DNA of 64,000 bases from an uncultured Psychrobacter sp. (lineage in GTDB: Bacteria > Pseudomonadota > Gammaproteobacteria > Pseudomonadales > Moraxellaceae), in contig CANLDW010000001.1 of assembly GCA_947489525.1 (NCBI GenBank), positions 1-64,000 of the forward strand, written 5' to 3'. Below, in pieces: positions 16,774 to 24,428 of this stretch (the stretch's first letter is position 1; each line of letters begins with the position of its first letter). Position numbers and translations under genes: made by a program. A model generated the notes under the pieces. That model had not been told where the DNA came from and did no database searches. It worked only from the letters and a program-made list of their open reading frames with translations.

Positions 16774-18360
16774 CTATTCCGCCAATTTATCATCATGATG
16801 CAAATCATAAAGTATTTGTTGATAGGCATCACGCAGCGCCTCTTTTTGGGTGTCCGCGACTTCATGCACCTCTAGACAGCGCTCAAATACATCCATCTCA
16901 TTTAAATCTTGTAGGGTCTCATCGCTTTGCTGTTGATTCAGCACTTTATTATAAGTGCGGGTGTTTTTAATTTTTAAGACTTCACAGGGCAGGTTTTCAA
17001 TCATGACAGCGACTTCTTCACGCAGTTCACTGACAATCTCATCGCCGTTATAAATCACCTCTAACCATACTGATTCATGGCTTTCAAGCGCTTTAAGCGT
17101 GGCTGATATGGTCTCCTTAATAGTTGTAAGGTCGCCTGAAATCTGAGCTAATTTTTGAAAGCAAGGTATGGTTAAAGAAGTGACTTGCATTTGATTGATT
17201 TTATTGTAATGAAGCGCCTTGGCGTTAGAGTCAGTATGCTGGTTGACATTTATGTTATTCTCTAAAGTTTGATTAACTTGATTTTCTTCAAATTTTACTT
17301 CAGTGTCTTTGTCTTCCGCTGCTGTCTCTTCAAAACCAAACAAATCATCCATAAAATCCGTGCTTTGACTGATCGCTTTTTTAACGGTTTTCTCTACCGA
17401 TTGAGGTACTATCGCCTGTGTCATTGGTAAGTCCAAGGCTTTATCAACTACCTTCGATGTTAAAGCCGTGTCATTCGTTTGGTCTAAAGAATCACCAAAC
17501 TTGACCAACAATACTTGTTTTTGCTGGCGCGCCTCGCCAAAGCCCATGGCAATAGGTGAGCCTGAATAGCGAATATGCTCTTGCCCGCCCACGCGCTGCG
17601 GCACATGCAGATGACCCAGTGCCACGTAATCAAAGCACGTATCAAACATCTCAGCTGACACTTTACCCAATGAGCCAACATAAAGATCACGCACGCCGTC
17701 ATCGTCAGTGGTTTTGCCGCCTGCTGCGAATAGATGCCCTGTAGCGATAATAGGAATATAGCGCTGATGCATTTGCATAAGTTCAATTTGATAGTCTTTG
17801 GCAATCGTGGCAACTTCATCATAATGAGCGCGGATGCCTTTAATGACATTGGCGTCTTTACTGTCCATAGGCTCGCCCGCGCTGCTACTGCGCACATCGC
17901 GGTCACGCAAATAGGGCACGGCGGCAATGATGCAATTTGGATTGCCGTCGGTATCGTCTAATACTAAGACTTCCTCATTTAGGTCATCACAAGCAGTACC
18001 GATGACATGGACGTTTAAAAATTTAAGCACCTGACTGGGCGCATCAAGAAAAGTAGGGGAGTCATGATTGCCCGCGACGATGACGATATGCTCGCAGCAA
18101 GAGCGTGAGACGCGCCCCAAAAACTCATAATATAAGGCTTGTGCTCGATTGCTCGGGGTCATGGTATCAAAGATATCACCTGCTACGATAAGCACATCCA
18201 CTTTTTGCGCGCTAATGGTCGTCTCAAGCCAGCTTAAAAACGCCTCAAACTCTTCATAACGCATACGCCCATACAGTCTGCGCCCCAAATGCCAGTCAGA
18301 GGTATGTAGGATGATCAAAGCTTTGTCAGATGTTGGTTTGTTAGCGATGGGTGTGGACAT
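16774..18360 (-). CDS. sbcD: SbcCD nuclease subunit D (Mre11-like)
   Basis: 528 residues. Metallophosphoesterase motifs run in order: TSDWHLGRRLYG (residues 15-26), VAGDIFD, VAGNHDSPTF, ATGHLF and ALGHLHVPQ, giving the two-metal exonuclease site. Typical SbcD is about 400 residues; the excess is a low-complexity acidic segment (about residues 288-390, including FGFEETAAEDKD) between the nuclease core and the C-terminal capping domain. It is first in the sbcD-sbcC unit. Upstream it is insulated from cysG by a terminator. Confidence 0.95.
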   Translation of the reverse strand: MSTPIANKPTSDKALIILHTSDWHLGRRLYGRMRYEEFEAFLSWLETTISAQKVDVLIVAGDIFDTMTPSNRAQALYYEFLGRVSRSCCEHIVIVAGNHDSPTFLDAPSQVLKFLNVHVIGTACDDLNEEVLVLDDTDGNPNCIIAAVPYLRDRDVRSSSAGEPMDSKDANVIKGIRAHYDEVATIAKDYQIELMQMHQRYIPIIATGHLFAAGGKTTDDDGVRDLYVGSLGKVSAEMFDTCFDYVALGHLHVPQRVGGQEHIRYSGSPIAMGFGEARQQKQVLLVKFGDSLDQTNDTALTSKVVDKALDLPMTQAIVPQSVEKTVKKAISQSTDFMDDLFGFEETAAEDKDTEVKFEENQVNQTLENNINVNQHTDSNAKALHYNKINQMQVTSLTIPCFQKLAQISGDLTTIKETISATLKALESHESVWLEVIYNGDEIVSELREEVAVMIENLPCEVLKIKNTRTYNKVLNQQQSDETLQDLNEMDVFERCLEVHEVADTQKEALRDAYQQILYDLHHDDKLAE

Positions 18361-18471
18361 AGTTAGGCTTAGTAGCGATCAATAGAAAGCGTTTATTCTA
18401 GCAAGAATCGGTAGGGTTTGCTGCGTTTGCATATGTAGATGTAGCAAAATGTCGCTAAAGGAGCGCCATTA

Positions 18472-18502
18472 AAAAACCTATCATCTAAAATGATAGGTTT
18501 TT
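18472..18502. terminator. cysG terminator (symmetrical)
   Basis: AAAAACCTATCAT / ATGATAGGTTTTT arms around a 5-nt loop. On the minus strand it follows the cysG stop codon by about 25 bp and precedes sbcD. Confidence 0.88.
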
Positions 18503-18527
18503 GGCGTTTATTATAAATGGCTTACGA

Positions 18528-20186
18528 TTATTGCTGTGATTGCTCTGCGCTTAGGCTTGCGACCATCGATAGCGCGTGCGCTTGCTGCTGAGATGGTTGT
18601 TCGGTATGGTCTTTTGGCGTTGACGCCGTGCCGCCGCGTAGCCAATTGTCGGCAGTGCTACTGACGGTCGGATTATGCTGCTGACTCTGTAGATTGTACC
18701 ACGCCAGATCGTCATGCAGACCGACCACATCACCCATGATTAGCAGCGCAGGGGTTGGTAGCTGGGCTTTTTCTTGCTTGGCGGCAATGTCTGCGAGCGT
18801 GCCCGTCAATACTTGCTGGTTGGGCATACTGGCGTTAGATATAATAGCGATGGGAGTTTCGGGTGCGCGGCCTGCATCCATCAAACCTTGGGTTAAGCGC
18901 GTCAGTGAGTATAACCCCATATAAAACACGACGGTTTCATCGGTATCAAGCAGATTTTCAAACTTCTCATTAGGCGCGCCCGCCTTTAAAAACCCAGTCA
19001 CAAAACGCACCGACTGCGAATGATCGCGATGGGTGAGTGGAATACCCGTATAGCTAGCAGCGGCATTGGCAGCGGTAATGCCGGGCACCACTTGATAGGG
19101 AATATGGTGCGCGCGAAGACTTTCAATCTCTTCGCCGCCGCGCCCAAAGATGAAGGGATCGCCGCCTTTTAGACGTACGACGCGGCGGCCTTTTTTGGCT
19201 TCATTAATTAATAGCTCATTGATCCCCAACTGTGCCACCGCATGATTACTGCGTTTTTTACCGACGTAGACTCTATCGGCGTCACGGCGGCACAGATCGA
19301 GTACTTGCGGCGAGACCAGCGCGTCATAAAAGACGATATCGGCTTGCTGCATCAGACGCAATGCTTTAAAGGTTAAGAGCTCAGGATCACCCGGACCTGC
19401 GCCCACGATATAGACCTCGCCAATTGGCGTACCGCTATGATTATGATCAACTTCTACGATACTAGGCGCTACTGGGGTTGAGGCATCATCAGTATTTTGT
19501 TTGTCCGTACTATTTTTATTCGCAATCTGCGTAGCCGTGTCATCCAAATCCTTTTGCAACTGTTTGGCAGCTTCTATCTCATTGCCTGCAAACATCAGCT
19601 CGCTAACCTGACCCTCAAAGGCGCGCTCCCAAAATTGCCGCCGTCCTGTCAGTGTTGGGATTTTACTTTTCACCTGCGCGCGAAAGTCGCCTGCCAGTTT
19701 TGCCAGTTTGCCATAACCTTGTGGTATCAGAGTCTCTAAACGCGCACGCAGGAGCCGCGCCAGCACCGGTGCTTTGCCGTTGGAGGAGATGCCGATGACA
19801 ATCGGGTTACGATCCACGATCGCCGGAAAAATAAAATCACACAGCGGCGGCGTATCGACCACGTTGACCGGAATGTTAAGCTCGGTGGCATCAAAATGCA
19901 CTTGGTGATTAAGTGCTTCATCATCGGTGCCGGCGATAATAATGCGCGCACCAGTCATATGGGATTTATCATAATTTGCAAAAATCAGCTTATGTGGGCT
20001 AGGTTTGTCAGCATCTTTATCATGAGTCAGTAGCGCTTGTAACTCATCGCAAATATCTGGCGCAACGACAGTGATACTTGCGCCAGCGCGGCGCAGCAAA
20101 TCGGCTTTACGCAGTGCGACATCGCCGCCACCAACGATCAGTACTTTGCGATTTTCTAATTTAAAAAATAGCGGAAAGGTATTCAT
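18528..20186 (-). CDS. cysG: siroheme synthase (trifunctional CysG)
   Basis: 552 residues. Residues 1-210 form the CysG-B part (NAD-dependent precorrin-2 dehydrogenase and ferrochelatase) with FFKLENRKVLIVGGGDVALRK. From about residue 255 comes the SUMT part (SAM-dependent uroporphyrinogen III methylase) with YIVGAGPGDPELLTFKALR, VRLKGGDPFIFGRGGEE and the VPGITAA motif. The product, siroheme, is the cofactor of the sulfite reductase encoded 5 kb away. It is longer than E. coli CysG (457) because of a Thr/Asp/Asn-rich linker between the two halves and a Gln/Ser-rich C-terminal tail. hicAB lies divergently upstream. Confidence 0.95.
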   Translation of the reverse strand: MNTFPLFFKLENRKVLIVGGGDVALRKADLLRRAGASITVVAPDICDELQALLTHDKDADKPSPHKLIFANYDKSHMTGARIIIAGTDDEALNHQVHFDATELNIPVNVVDTPPLCDFIFPAIVDRNPIVIGISSNGKAPVLARLLRARLETLIPQGYGKLAKLAGDFRAQVKSKIPTLTGRRQFWERAFEGQVSELMFAGNEIEAAKQLQKDLDDTATQIANKNSTDKQNTDDASTPVAPSIVEVDHNHSGTPIGEVYIVGAGPGDPELLTFKALRLMQQADIVFYDALVSPQVLDLCRRDADRVYVGKKRSNHAVAQLGINELLINEAKKGRRVVRLKGGDPFIFGRGGEEIESLRAHHIPYQVVPGITAANAAASYTGIPLTHRDHSQSVRFVTGFLKAGAPNEKFENLLDTDETVVFYMGLYSLTRLTQGLMDAGRAPETPIAIISNASMPNQQVLTGTLADIAAKQEKAQLPTPALLIMGDVVGLHDDLAWYNLQSQQHNPTVSSTADNWLRGGTASTPKDHTEQPSQQQAHALSMVASLSAEQSQQ

Positions 20187-20337
20187 AACATGACCAGTAT
20201 TTATATAGGGTGATATATGCCGTCATTATGCGGTAATGTGTAGCGCATCTCACCTAGCAGATTGGCATTAGTATAGTTGTATTTGTCATAAGAGAAGTAG
20301 TTTTTGTTTGAAATAGGAATAGATAGAACATATTATA

Positions 20338-20366
20338 TTGATAAAATATAACTCCAGAGTTATAAT
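20338..20366 (+). promoter_or_regulatory. hicAB promoter with overlapping palindromic operator
   Basis: TTGATA at 20338-20343 and TATAAT at 20361-20366 are separated by exactly 17 bp, a near-consensus sigma-70 promoter. Between and over them lies the palindrome TATAACTC-CA-GAGTTATA (20347-20364), whose right arm overlaps the -10. This is the geometry expected for autorepression by the RHH antitoxin HicB. It also shows that the TTG at 20338 is a -35 element and not a translation start. Confidence 0.75.
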
Positions 20367-20394
20367 AATAAGAAAAAAGTTGCAAGAGTATATT

Positions 20395-20577
20395 ATGAAA
20401 AGTCGTGAACTGATGAGCAAGATACAGGCTGATGGTTGGTACTTAGTCAGAATAACGGGTAGTCATCATCATTTTCGACACGACAGTAAATCAGGTCTTG
20501 TAACCATACCACACCCAAAGAAAGATTTACCTAAAGGAACCGTTAAAAGCATATTAAAACAAGCTGGATTAACATAG
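20395..20577 (+). CDS. hicA: HicA-type toxin (mRNA interferase)
   Basis: 60 residues from ATG 20395. It has the HicA double-stranded-RNA-binding-like fold signature: KSRELMSKIQADGWYLVR, then GSHHHFRH with the catalytic-type histidine, then VTIPHPKKDLPKGTVKSILKQAG. HicA toxins cleave mRNA and are neutralised by HicB. A longer frame opening at TTG 20338 runs through the promoter and is rejected. hicB follows after 47 bp. Confidence 0.93.
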   Translation: MKSRELMSKIQADGWYLVRITGSHHHFRHDSKSGLVTIPHPKKDLPKGTVKSILKQAGLT

Positions 20578-20624
20578 CCAGTCTTGCAAACTTACAATCA
20601 AGTTTTAACAAAAGAGGTAATAAT

Positions 20625-21035
20625 ATGTTATATCCTATTGCAATTGAACGCGGCGATAAAGATACGGCACACGGTATTGTAGTGCCTGATATTACAGGAT
20701 GCTATTCAGCCGCTGATAACTATAATGATATTTTTGAGAATGCGGCTGAAGCCATTACTGGTCATTTAGAATGCCTTGCAGAAGCTGGGGAAGATATCCC
20801 TTTACCTAGTAATATTGAGAATTATATAGATGAGCCAGAATTTAAAGGCATGACGTGGGCGGTAGTCGCCGTTGATGTCAGCCGTTATCTTGGCAAAACT
20901 GAAAAAGTTAATGTCACCCTGCCCAGCCGATTGATTCACTTGATTGATGCAAAAGTAGCTAGTAATAAAGAGCGCTATAAAAGTCGGAGCGCTTATCTAT
21001 CCACCTTAGCAGAGAAAGATTTAATACTAGATTAA
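20625..21035 (+). CDS. hicB: HicB-type antitoxin with ribbon-helix-helix domain
   Basis: 136 residues. The N-terminal half (YPIAIERGDKDTAHGIVVPDITGCYSAADNYNDIFENAAEAI) is the partially degenerate RNase H-like HicB fold that binds HicA. The C-terminal part from about residue 95 (KVNVTLPSRLIHLIDAKV...SRSAYLSTLAEKDL) is a ribbon-helix-helix DNA-binding domain. The RBS AAAGAGGTAATAAT is strong, so antitoxin synthesis may exceed that of the toxin. It probably represses the operon through the palindrome at 20347-20364. A terminator follows. Confidence 0.93.
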   Translation: MLYPIAIERGDKDTAHGIVVPDITGCYSAADNYNDIFENAAEAITGHLECLAEAGEDIPLPSNIENYIDEPEFKGMTWAVVAVDVSRYLGKTEKVNVTLPSRLIHLIDAKVASNKERYKSRSAYLSTLAEKDLILD

Positions 21036-21065
21036 CCATATATCACTAATTTGGCTTTAACTATT

Positions 21066-21097
21066 AAGCGATGACTATTCAATGTCATCGCTTTTTT
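21066..21097 (+). terminator. hicAB terminator
   Basis: AAGCGATGAC, loop TATTCAAT, GTCATCGCTT, then a T-run, 30 bp after the hicB stop codon. Confidence 0.9.
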
Positions 21098-21232
21098 ATT
21101 CTACTAACTATACCGCGGTAACACACAGCATAGCGAACCTAACACAGACTAACATGACGCTATTAGCAACCATGCTAGTATATTCAAGGTTTACATAATA
21201 CTGATCAATAAGAAAATTAAAAAGGATAAAAA

Positions 21233-21988
21233 ATGAAATTACAAGAAGGAAAATTACAAGACAGAGTCGCTATTATATTTGGCGGCACCTCAGGTTTAGG
21301 GGAGGCGACAGCAAAAGCCTATGCAAACGAGGGCGCAAAAGTAGTGGTCACGGGCCGCGATGATAGCGACGGCGATCGCATTGTCAATGATATTAAAAAC
21401 AAGAATCAAGAGGCTATCTTTGTAAAAGCTGACGTGTCCAAAGGCTCTGAGATTCAGGCAGTGATTGATAAAGCGTTAGAGACTTATGGTCAAATCGATA
21501 TTTTATACAATGGCGCGGGTATTCATGACGGCTATGACAATGCGGTTGAACTAGAAGAAGACTTTTACGACAAACTCATGGCGATTAATGTTAAAGCGCC
21601 ATATCTAGCCTCAAAAGCAGTGATTCCGTATTTTCTTAAGCAGGGCCATGGCACTATTATCAATGTTGGCTCACAAGCGACACAAATGGCAGGTCCGGGT
21701 GGTTCAGCTTATGTGACCTCAAAACACGCCATGCTCGGATTCACCAAGCAACTGGCGTTTGATTTTGGCAGTAAAGGCATCAAAGTCAATATGATATCGC
21801 CCGGTTTTATCGAGACGCCGATGACAGAAGGCATTGATGATGAGCGCCTAAACCGTATTCCGGCCCAGCGCGCCGGCAAGCCTGAAGAAATTGCCGCACT
21901 GGCAGTATTTTTGGCTTCTGATGATTCCAATTATATGCACGGCGCGAACGTCTTTATGGATGGCGGCTGGGTGCTCGGTCGTAAGTAG
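21233..21988 (+). CDS. SDR family oxidoreductase
   Basis: 251 residues, a classical short-chain dehydrogenase/reductase. The cofactor motif is FGGTSGLGEATAKAYANEG (residues 16-34, Rossmann TGxxxGxG type), with a D after strand 3 (ADVSKG), NGAG, the catalytic SAYVTSKHAM (Tyr/Lys) and a Ser in VGSQATQ, and the C-terminal SPGFIETPM and DGGW. It resembles glucose 1-dehydrogenase or 3-oxoacyl-ACP reductase-like paralogues; the substrate cannot be told. A good AAGGA ribosome binding site precedes the ATG. It is a single gene in the accessory stretch between hicAB and the GIY-YIG-like gene. Confidence 0.9.
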   Translation: MKLQEGKLQDRVAIIFGGTSGLGEATAKAYANEGAKVVVTGRDDSDGDRIVNDIKNKNQEAIFVKADVSKGSEIQAVIDKALETYGQIDILYNGAGIHDGYDNAVELEEDFYDKLMAINVKAPYLASKAVIPYFLKQGHGTIINVGSQATQMAGPGGSAYVTSKHAMLGFTKQLAFDFGSKGIKVNMISPGFIETPMTEGIDDERLNRIPAQRAGKPEEIAALAVFLASDDSNYMHGANVFMDGGWVLGRK

Positions 21989-22087
21989 TTATCTTAAATT
22001 ACGTATGATTGCTTACGATATAATGTGTTAGAGTTTGAAATAATTAATTTTTACAAGAAATGCGCTTACAATCCAATTTTAACACAT

Positions 22088-22118
22088 TGAACCGTACCGA
22101 CTATATCGAGGCGGTTCA
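22088..22118 (+). terminator. possible terminator after the SDR gene
   Basis: TGAACCG / CGGTTCA arms enclose a second short stem (CGA...TCG) and are followed by CATTTTAATT. The T-tract is weak. Confidence 0.35.
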
Positions 22119-22170
22119 CATTTTAATTCTATTATTATTAATAATAGGCTTTTTCAAAGGTAATATATGA

Positions 22171-22857
22171 ATGTCAGCAAGACCAACTAACGAAAATGAT
22201 GGTTATATATATATTCTTAAAAATTATTATATTCCCAATGTGTACAAGGTTGGATATACAACAAGGGATGCTACTGAGAGAGCCAAAGAAATAAGCCGAG
22301 CTACAGGCGTTCCTGGTATTTGGGAGGTAGCACGCGAATGGCCAGTGATGGACGCCTATAACACTGAACAGTATATAACTTATGTCAGAGATAGTATAGA
22401 TAAAATAAGTAGAGAGTCCAGACTTTTAGGAATAAATGATTTTAAGAAGAGAAACAAGAAACTAGTGATTTATATTCTAACTATAGTAGTGTTAGTAGTT
22501 TACTTAGAACTAAAATCAGATATAGGCTCATTTTTATTCTATGGTTTTTTTGCAATAATATTATTTTTTATGGTTATAACGATAATAGATAATAATGATG
22601 GAATTAAGTTTCTTAATAGACAGTTATCTAAACACTCTCTAGAGAATTTACCAAAAAGCCTAACAGAATTAAGACCTATTATGAAAAATTTAGGTATAAG
22701 TCATATAGTAAGTATAAATAACATAGAAATAAGCATGAAAACAGAGGGAAAGAATATAATTTTAGAGACTGTTCGTAAAGGAGTAATCATTAGTCAAAAA
22801 TACTCCTGTAGTGAAAAGGAAGCTTTAATTAGATTTATTCTATATCTTAAATCTTAA
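22171..22857 (+). CDS. GIY-YIG superfamily (T5orf172-like) domain protein with two membrane spans
   Basis: 228 residues. Residues 10-75 carry a GIY-YIG/T5orf172-like domain: GYIYILKNYYIPNVYKVGYT, followed by TERAKEISRATGVPG with the conserved Arg and AYNTEQYI with a candidate metal-binding Glu. Residues about 97-145 form two hydrophobic segments (VIYILTIVVLVVYLEL and FLFYGFFAIILFFMVITII) with a short loop between them. The C-terminal ~80 residues are soluble, polar and not recognised. The gene is strongly AT-rich compared with its neighbours and uses many ATA and AGA codons, a sign of transfer. The flanking spacers are also AT-rich. A membrane-anchored nuclease-like domain is unusual; function is unknown. 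Confidence 0.65.
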   Translation: MSARPTNENDGYIYILKNYYIPNVYKVGYTTRDATERAKEISRATGVPGIWEVAREWPVMDAYNTEQYITYVRDSIDKISRESRLLGINDFKKRNKKLVIYILTIVVLVVYLELKSDIGSFLFYGFFAIILFFMVITIIDNNDGIKFLNRQLSKHSLENLPKSLTELRPIMKNLGISHIVSINNIEISMKTEGKNIILETVRKGVIISQKYSCSEKEALIRFILYLKS

Positions 22858-23055
22858 TTAAAATTATATAAAGAATTAAAAACCTATTTCTAATAGTTTA
22901 TCAAATCTCTTATGACTACAATTAAATTGTATATTGCTAATGTGATTGTATGAAATGTTTATAATACTAGCTTAATCAGATATTCAATTACAATCCGAAA
23001 TAGAATAATTTTTTATAACATTTTTGGAAGGTTGTTTAGATAAAATTTTAATAGA

Positions 23056-23084
23056 AAAAGCCCTTTCACTATGAAAGGGCTTTT
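23056..23084. terminator. bidirectional terminator between the GIY-YIG-like gene and cysH
   Basis: AAAAGCCCTTTC, loop ACTAT, GAAAGGGCTTTT. It lies between convergent genes, 24 bp from the cysH stop codon. Confidence 0.9.
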
Positions 23085-23107
23085 CCGTTTTATGCTATAG
23101 CTTAAAA

Positions 23108-23746
23108 TTAAAGCTGCGTATGCAGGCCACACTCACGGTTCTCTTCAACCTTAGTCGGATCAAAGTAGTCATGCTCGTTAGGCAAATTGTGCTCCTCTAA
23201 ATACTCATCTAAATCGGCATCTGTTTTCTCAAACAACGGCGCAACTTTTAGTACGCCATCTTTTGATAGGCTAAGCACATCAAGCCCTTGACGGAATTCG
23301 GTTTGGTCTTTGCGAATAGCATTGAACCAGACGTCAGGCTTGAGCTCATCTAGCGCGCGGCGAAATGGCTCAAGTTTGACTTGCTCGGTAAACTCGCCAT
23401 GCTGCGGGTTATTGACACCAGGAATACCATTCATTGTTGCATCGCGGTGAGCTGCCGTTTGCTTAGGGATATAAGTGACGACGTTTAGGTTTAAATCTTT
23501 GATCAATTTATTAGCAAAGCGGTACGTGGCATCAGTATTGTAGCCAGAGTCTACCCATAATACGGTGATATCAGGTTTTTGCGTGGCGACTAAATGTAGA
23601 ATAGCCGACTCATAGGGGCGAAAGTTAGTAGTGATAATCGGATTTTTGGCTTGCTTTAGCGCCCAAGCAACGATCTCTTCCGGTGATTTACCTTTTAGCT
23701 CTTTATTGGCTTGATCGATATCTAGATTGGGGTGTAATTGGCTCAT
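23108..23746 (-). CDS. cysH: phosphoadenylyl-sulfate reductase family protein
   Basis: 212 residues. The adenine nucleotide alpha hydrolase-like fold with ITTNFRPYESAILHLV, VLWVDSGYNT and WFNAIRKDQTEFRQ ends in the catalytic ECGLH near the C-terminus. The enzyme reduces (P)APS to sulfite with thioredoxin. ECGLH holds the only cysteine, so the paired CC motifs that bind the 4Fe-4S cluster in APS reductases are missing, which favours PAPS as substrate. It is shorter than E. coli CysH (244). It lies last in a minus-strand cluster with DUF934 and the sulfite reductase, divergent from sat. Confidence 0.9.
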   Translation of the reverse strand: MSQLHPNLDIDQANKELKGKSPEEIVAWALKQAKNPIITTNFRPYESAILHLVATQKPDITVLWVDSGYNTDATYRFANKLIKDLNLNVVTYIPKQTAAHRDATMNGIPGVNNPQHGEFTEQVKLEPFRRALDELKPDVWFNAIRKDQTEFRQGLDVLSLSKDGVLKVAPLFEKTDADLDEYLEEHNLPNEHDYFDPTKVEENRECGLHTQL

Positions 23747-23825
23747 AACATACCTTTTTTGGTTAAATGAATAAAGAAAAAGAATTTGGATTAATATTAT
23801 TTCTCAAGTTGTCCTAGACTAAACA

Positions 23826-24428
23826 CTAAGACCCAGCAAACATCGGCAGTGCCGAGGCGTTCCTGCCATCATAACTACTGGCAAGCGCGGTAAAGGCCTG
23901 CTGAATATCAAATTTGGCGTCTGGATGGACGTCGTGTTCGCTAAGCACAAAGCTGTCGACGCCAACGCGCAGCAGATAGGCAATTTGGTCGCGGCCAAAC
24001 GCACCAGCGGCGCGGATCTCATCTTTGTAGCCCAGCTGGCGCAAGGTTTGGGCAAAGCTAAAGCCGCGTCCATCAGCAAATTTTGGGAAATGAATAACGA
24101 TCAAGGATTGCGCTAATAACAACTCTTTTACCGCTGTGAGCACCTCTGTATCGGTATCAGCGGTAATCCAAACGCCAAGATGACTACTGTGCTGTTTGAT
24201 CAGCTCATAAACTTCTTTTGTGAGACCACCTGCCAGCACTCCTTCACCATCAAGCAAGTCAGCGAGCGGGACTATCACTTCAGGTTTCTCTTGTTTATGT
24301 AGCAGCTCAAGCAGGGTAATCTCTGTCAAGGCGATGCTGTCTGGTAGGTTGTCGGTACACAGCGCGTGCCAAGTGTCTTTGGCACTGACATCAGCGCCTT
24401 TGCTATCTAAAATGTGATGATTAGCCAT
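23826..24428 (-). CDS. DUF934 domain protein of sulfite reduction
   Basis: 200 residues with the DUF934 core FPKFADGRGFSFAQTLRQLGYKDEIRAAG...DQIAYLLRVGVDSF. In proteobacteria this family almost always lies directly after the siroheme-type nitrite/sulfite reductase and next to cysH, and is thought to help sulfite reduction; its biochemical role is not established. Its ATG overlaps the end of the reductase gene by 8 bp, so the two are translationally coupled. cysH follows 79 bp downstream on the same strand. Confidence 0.9.
   Translation of the reverse strand: MANHHILDSKGADVSAKDTWHALCTDNLPDSIALTEITLLELLHKQEKPEVIVPLADLLDGEGVLAGGLTKEVYELIKQHSSHLGVWITADTDTEVLTAVKELLLAQSLIVIHFPKFADGRGFSFAQTLRQLGYKDEIRAAGAFGRDQIAYLLRVGVDSFVLSEHDVHPDAKFDIQQAFTALASSYDGRNASALPMFAGS

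Noticed and set aside
20338..20394. Longer hicA starting at TTG 20338
   Set aside because: That TTG is the -35 element; the extension runs through the promoter and operator.
22066..22996. TTACAATCC on both sides of the GIY-YIG-like gene as insertion repeats
   Set aside because: Only 9 bp in AT-rich DNA, which is easily explained by chance.
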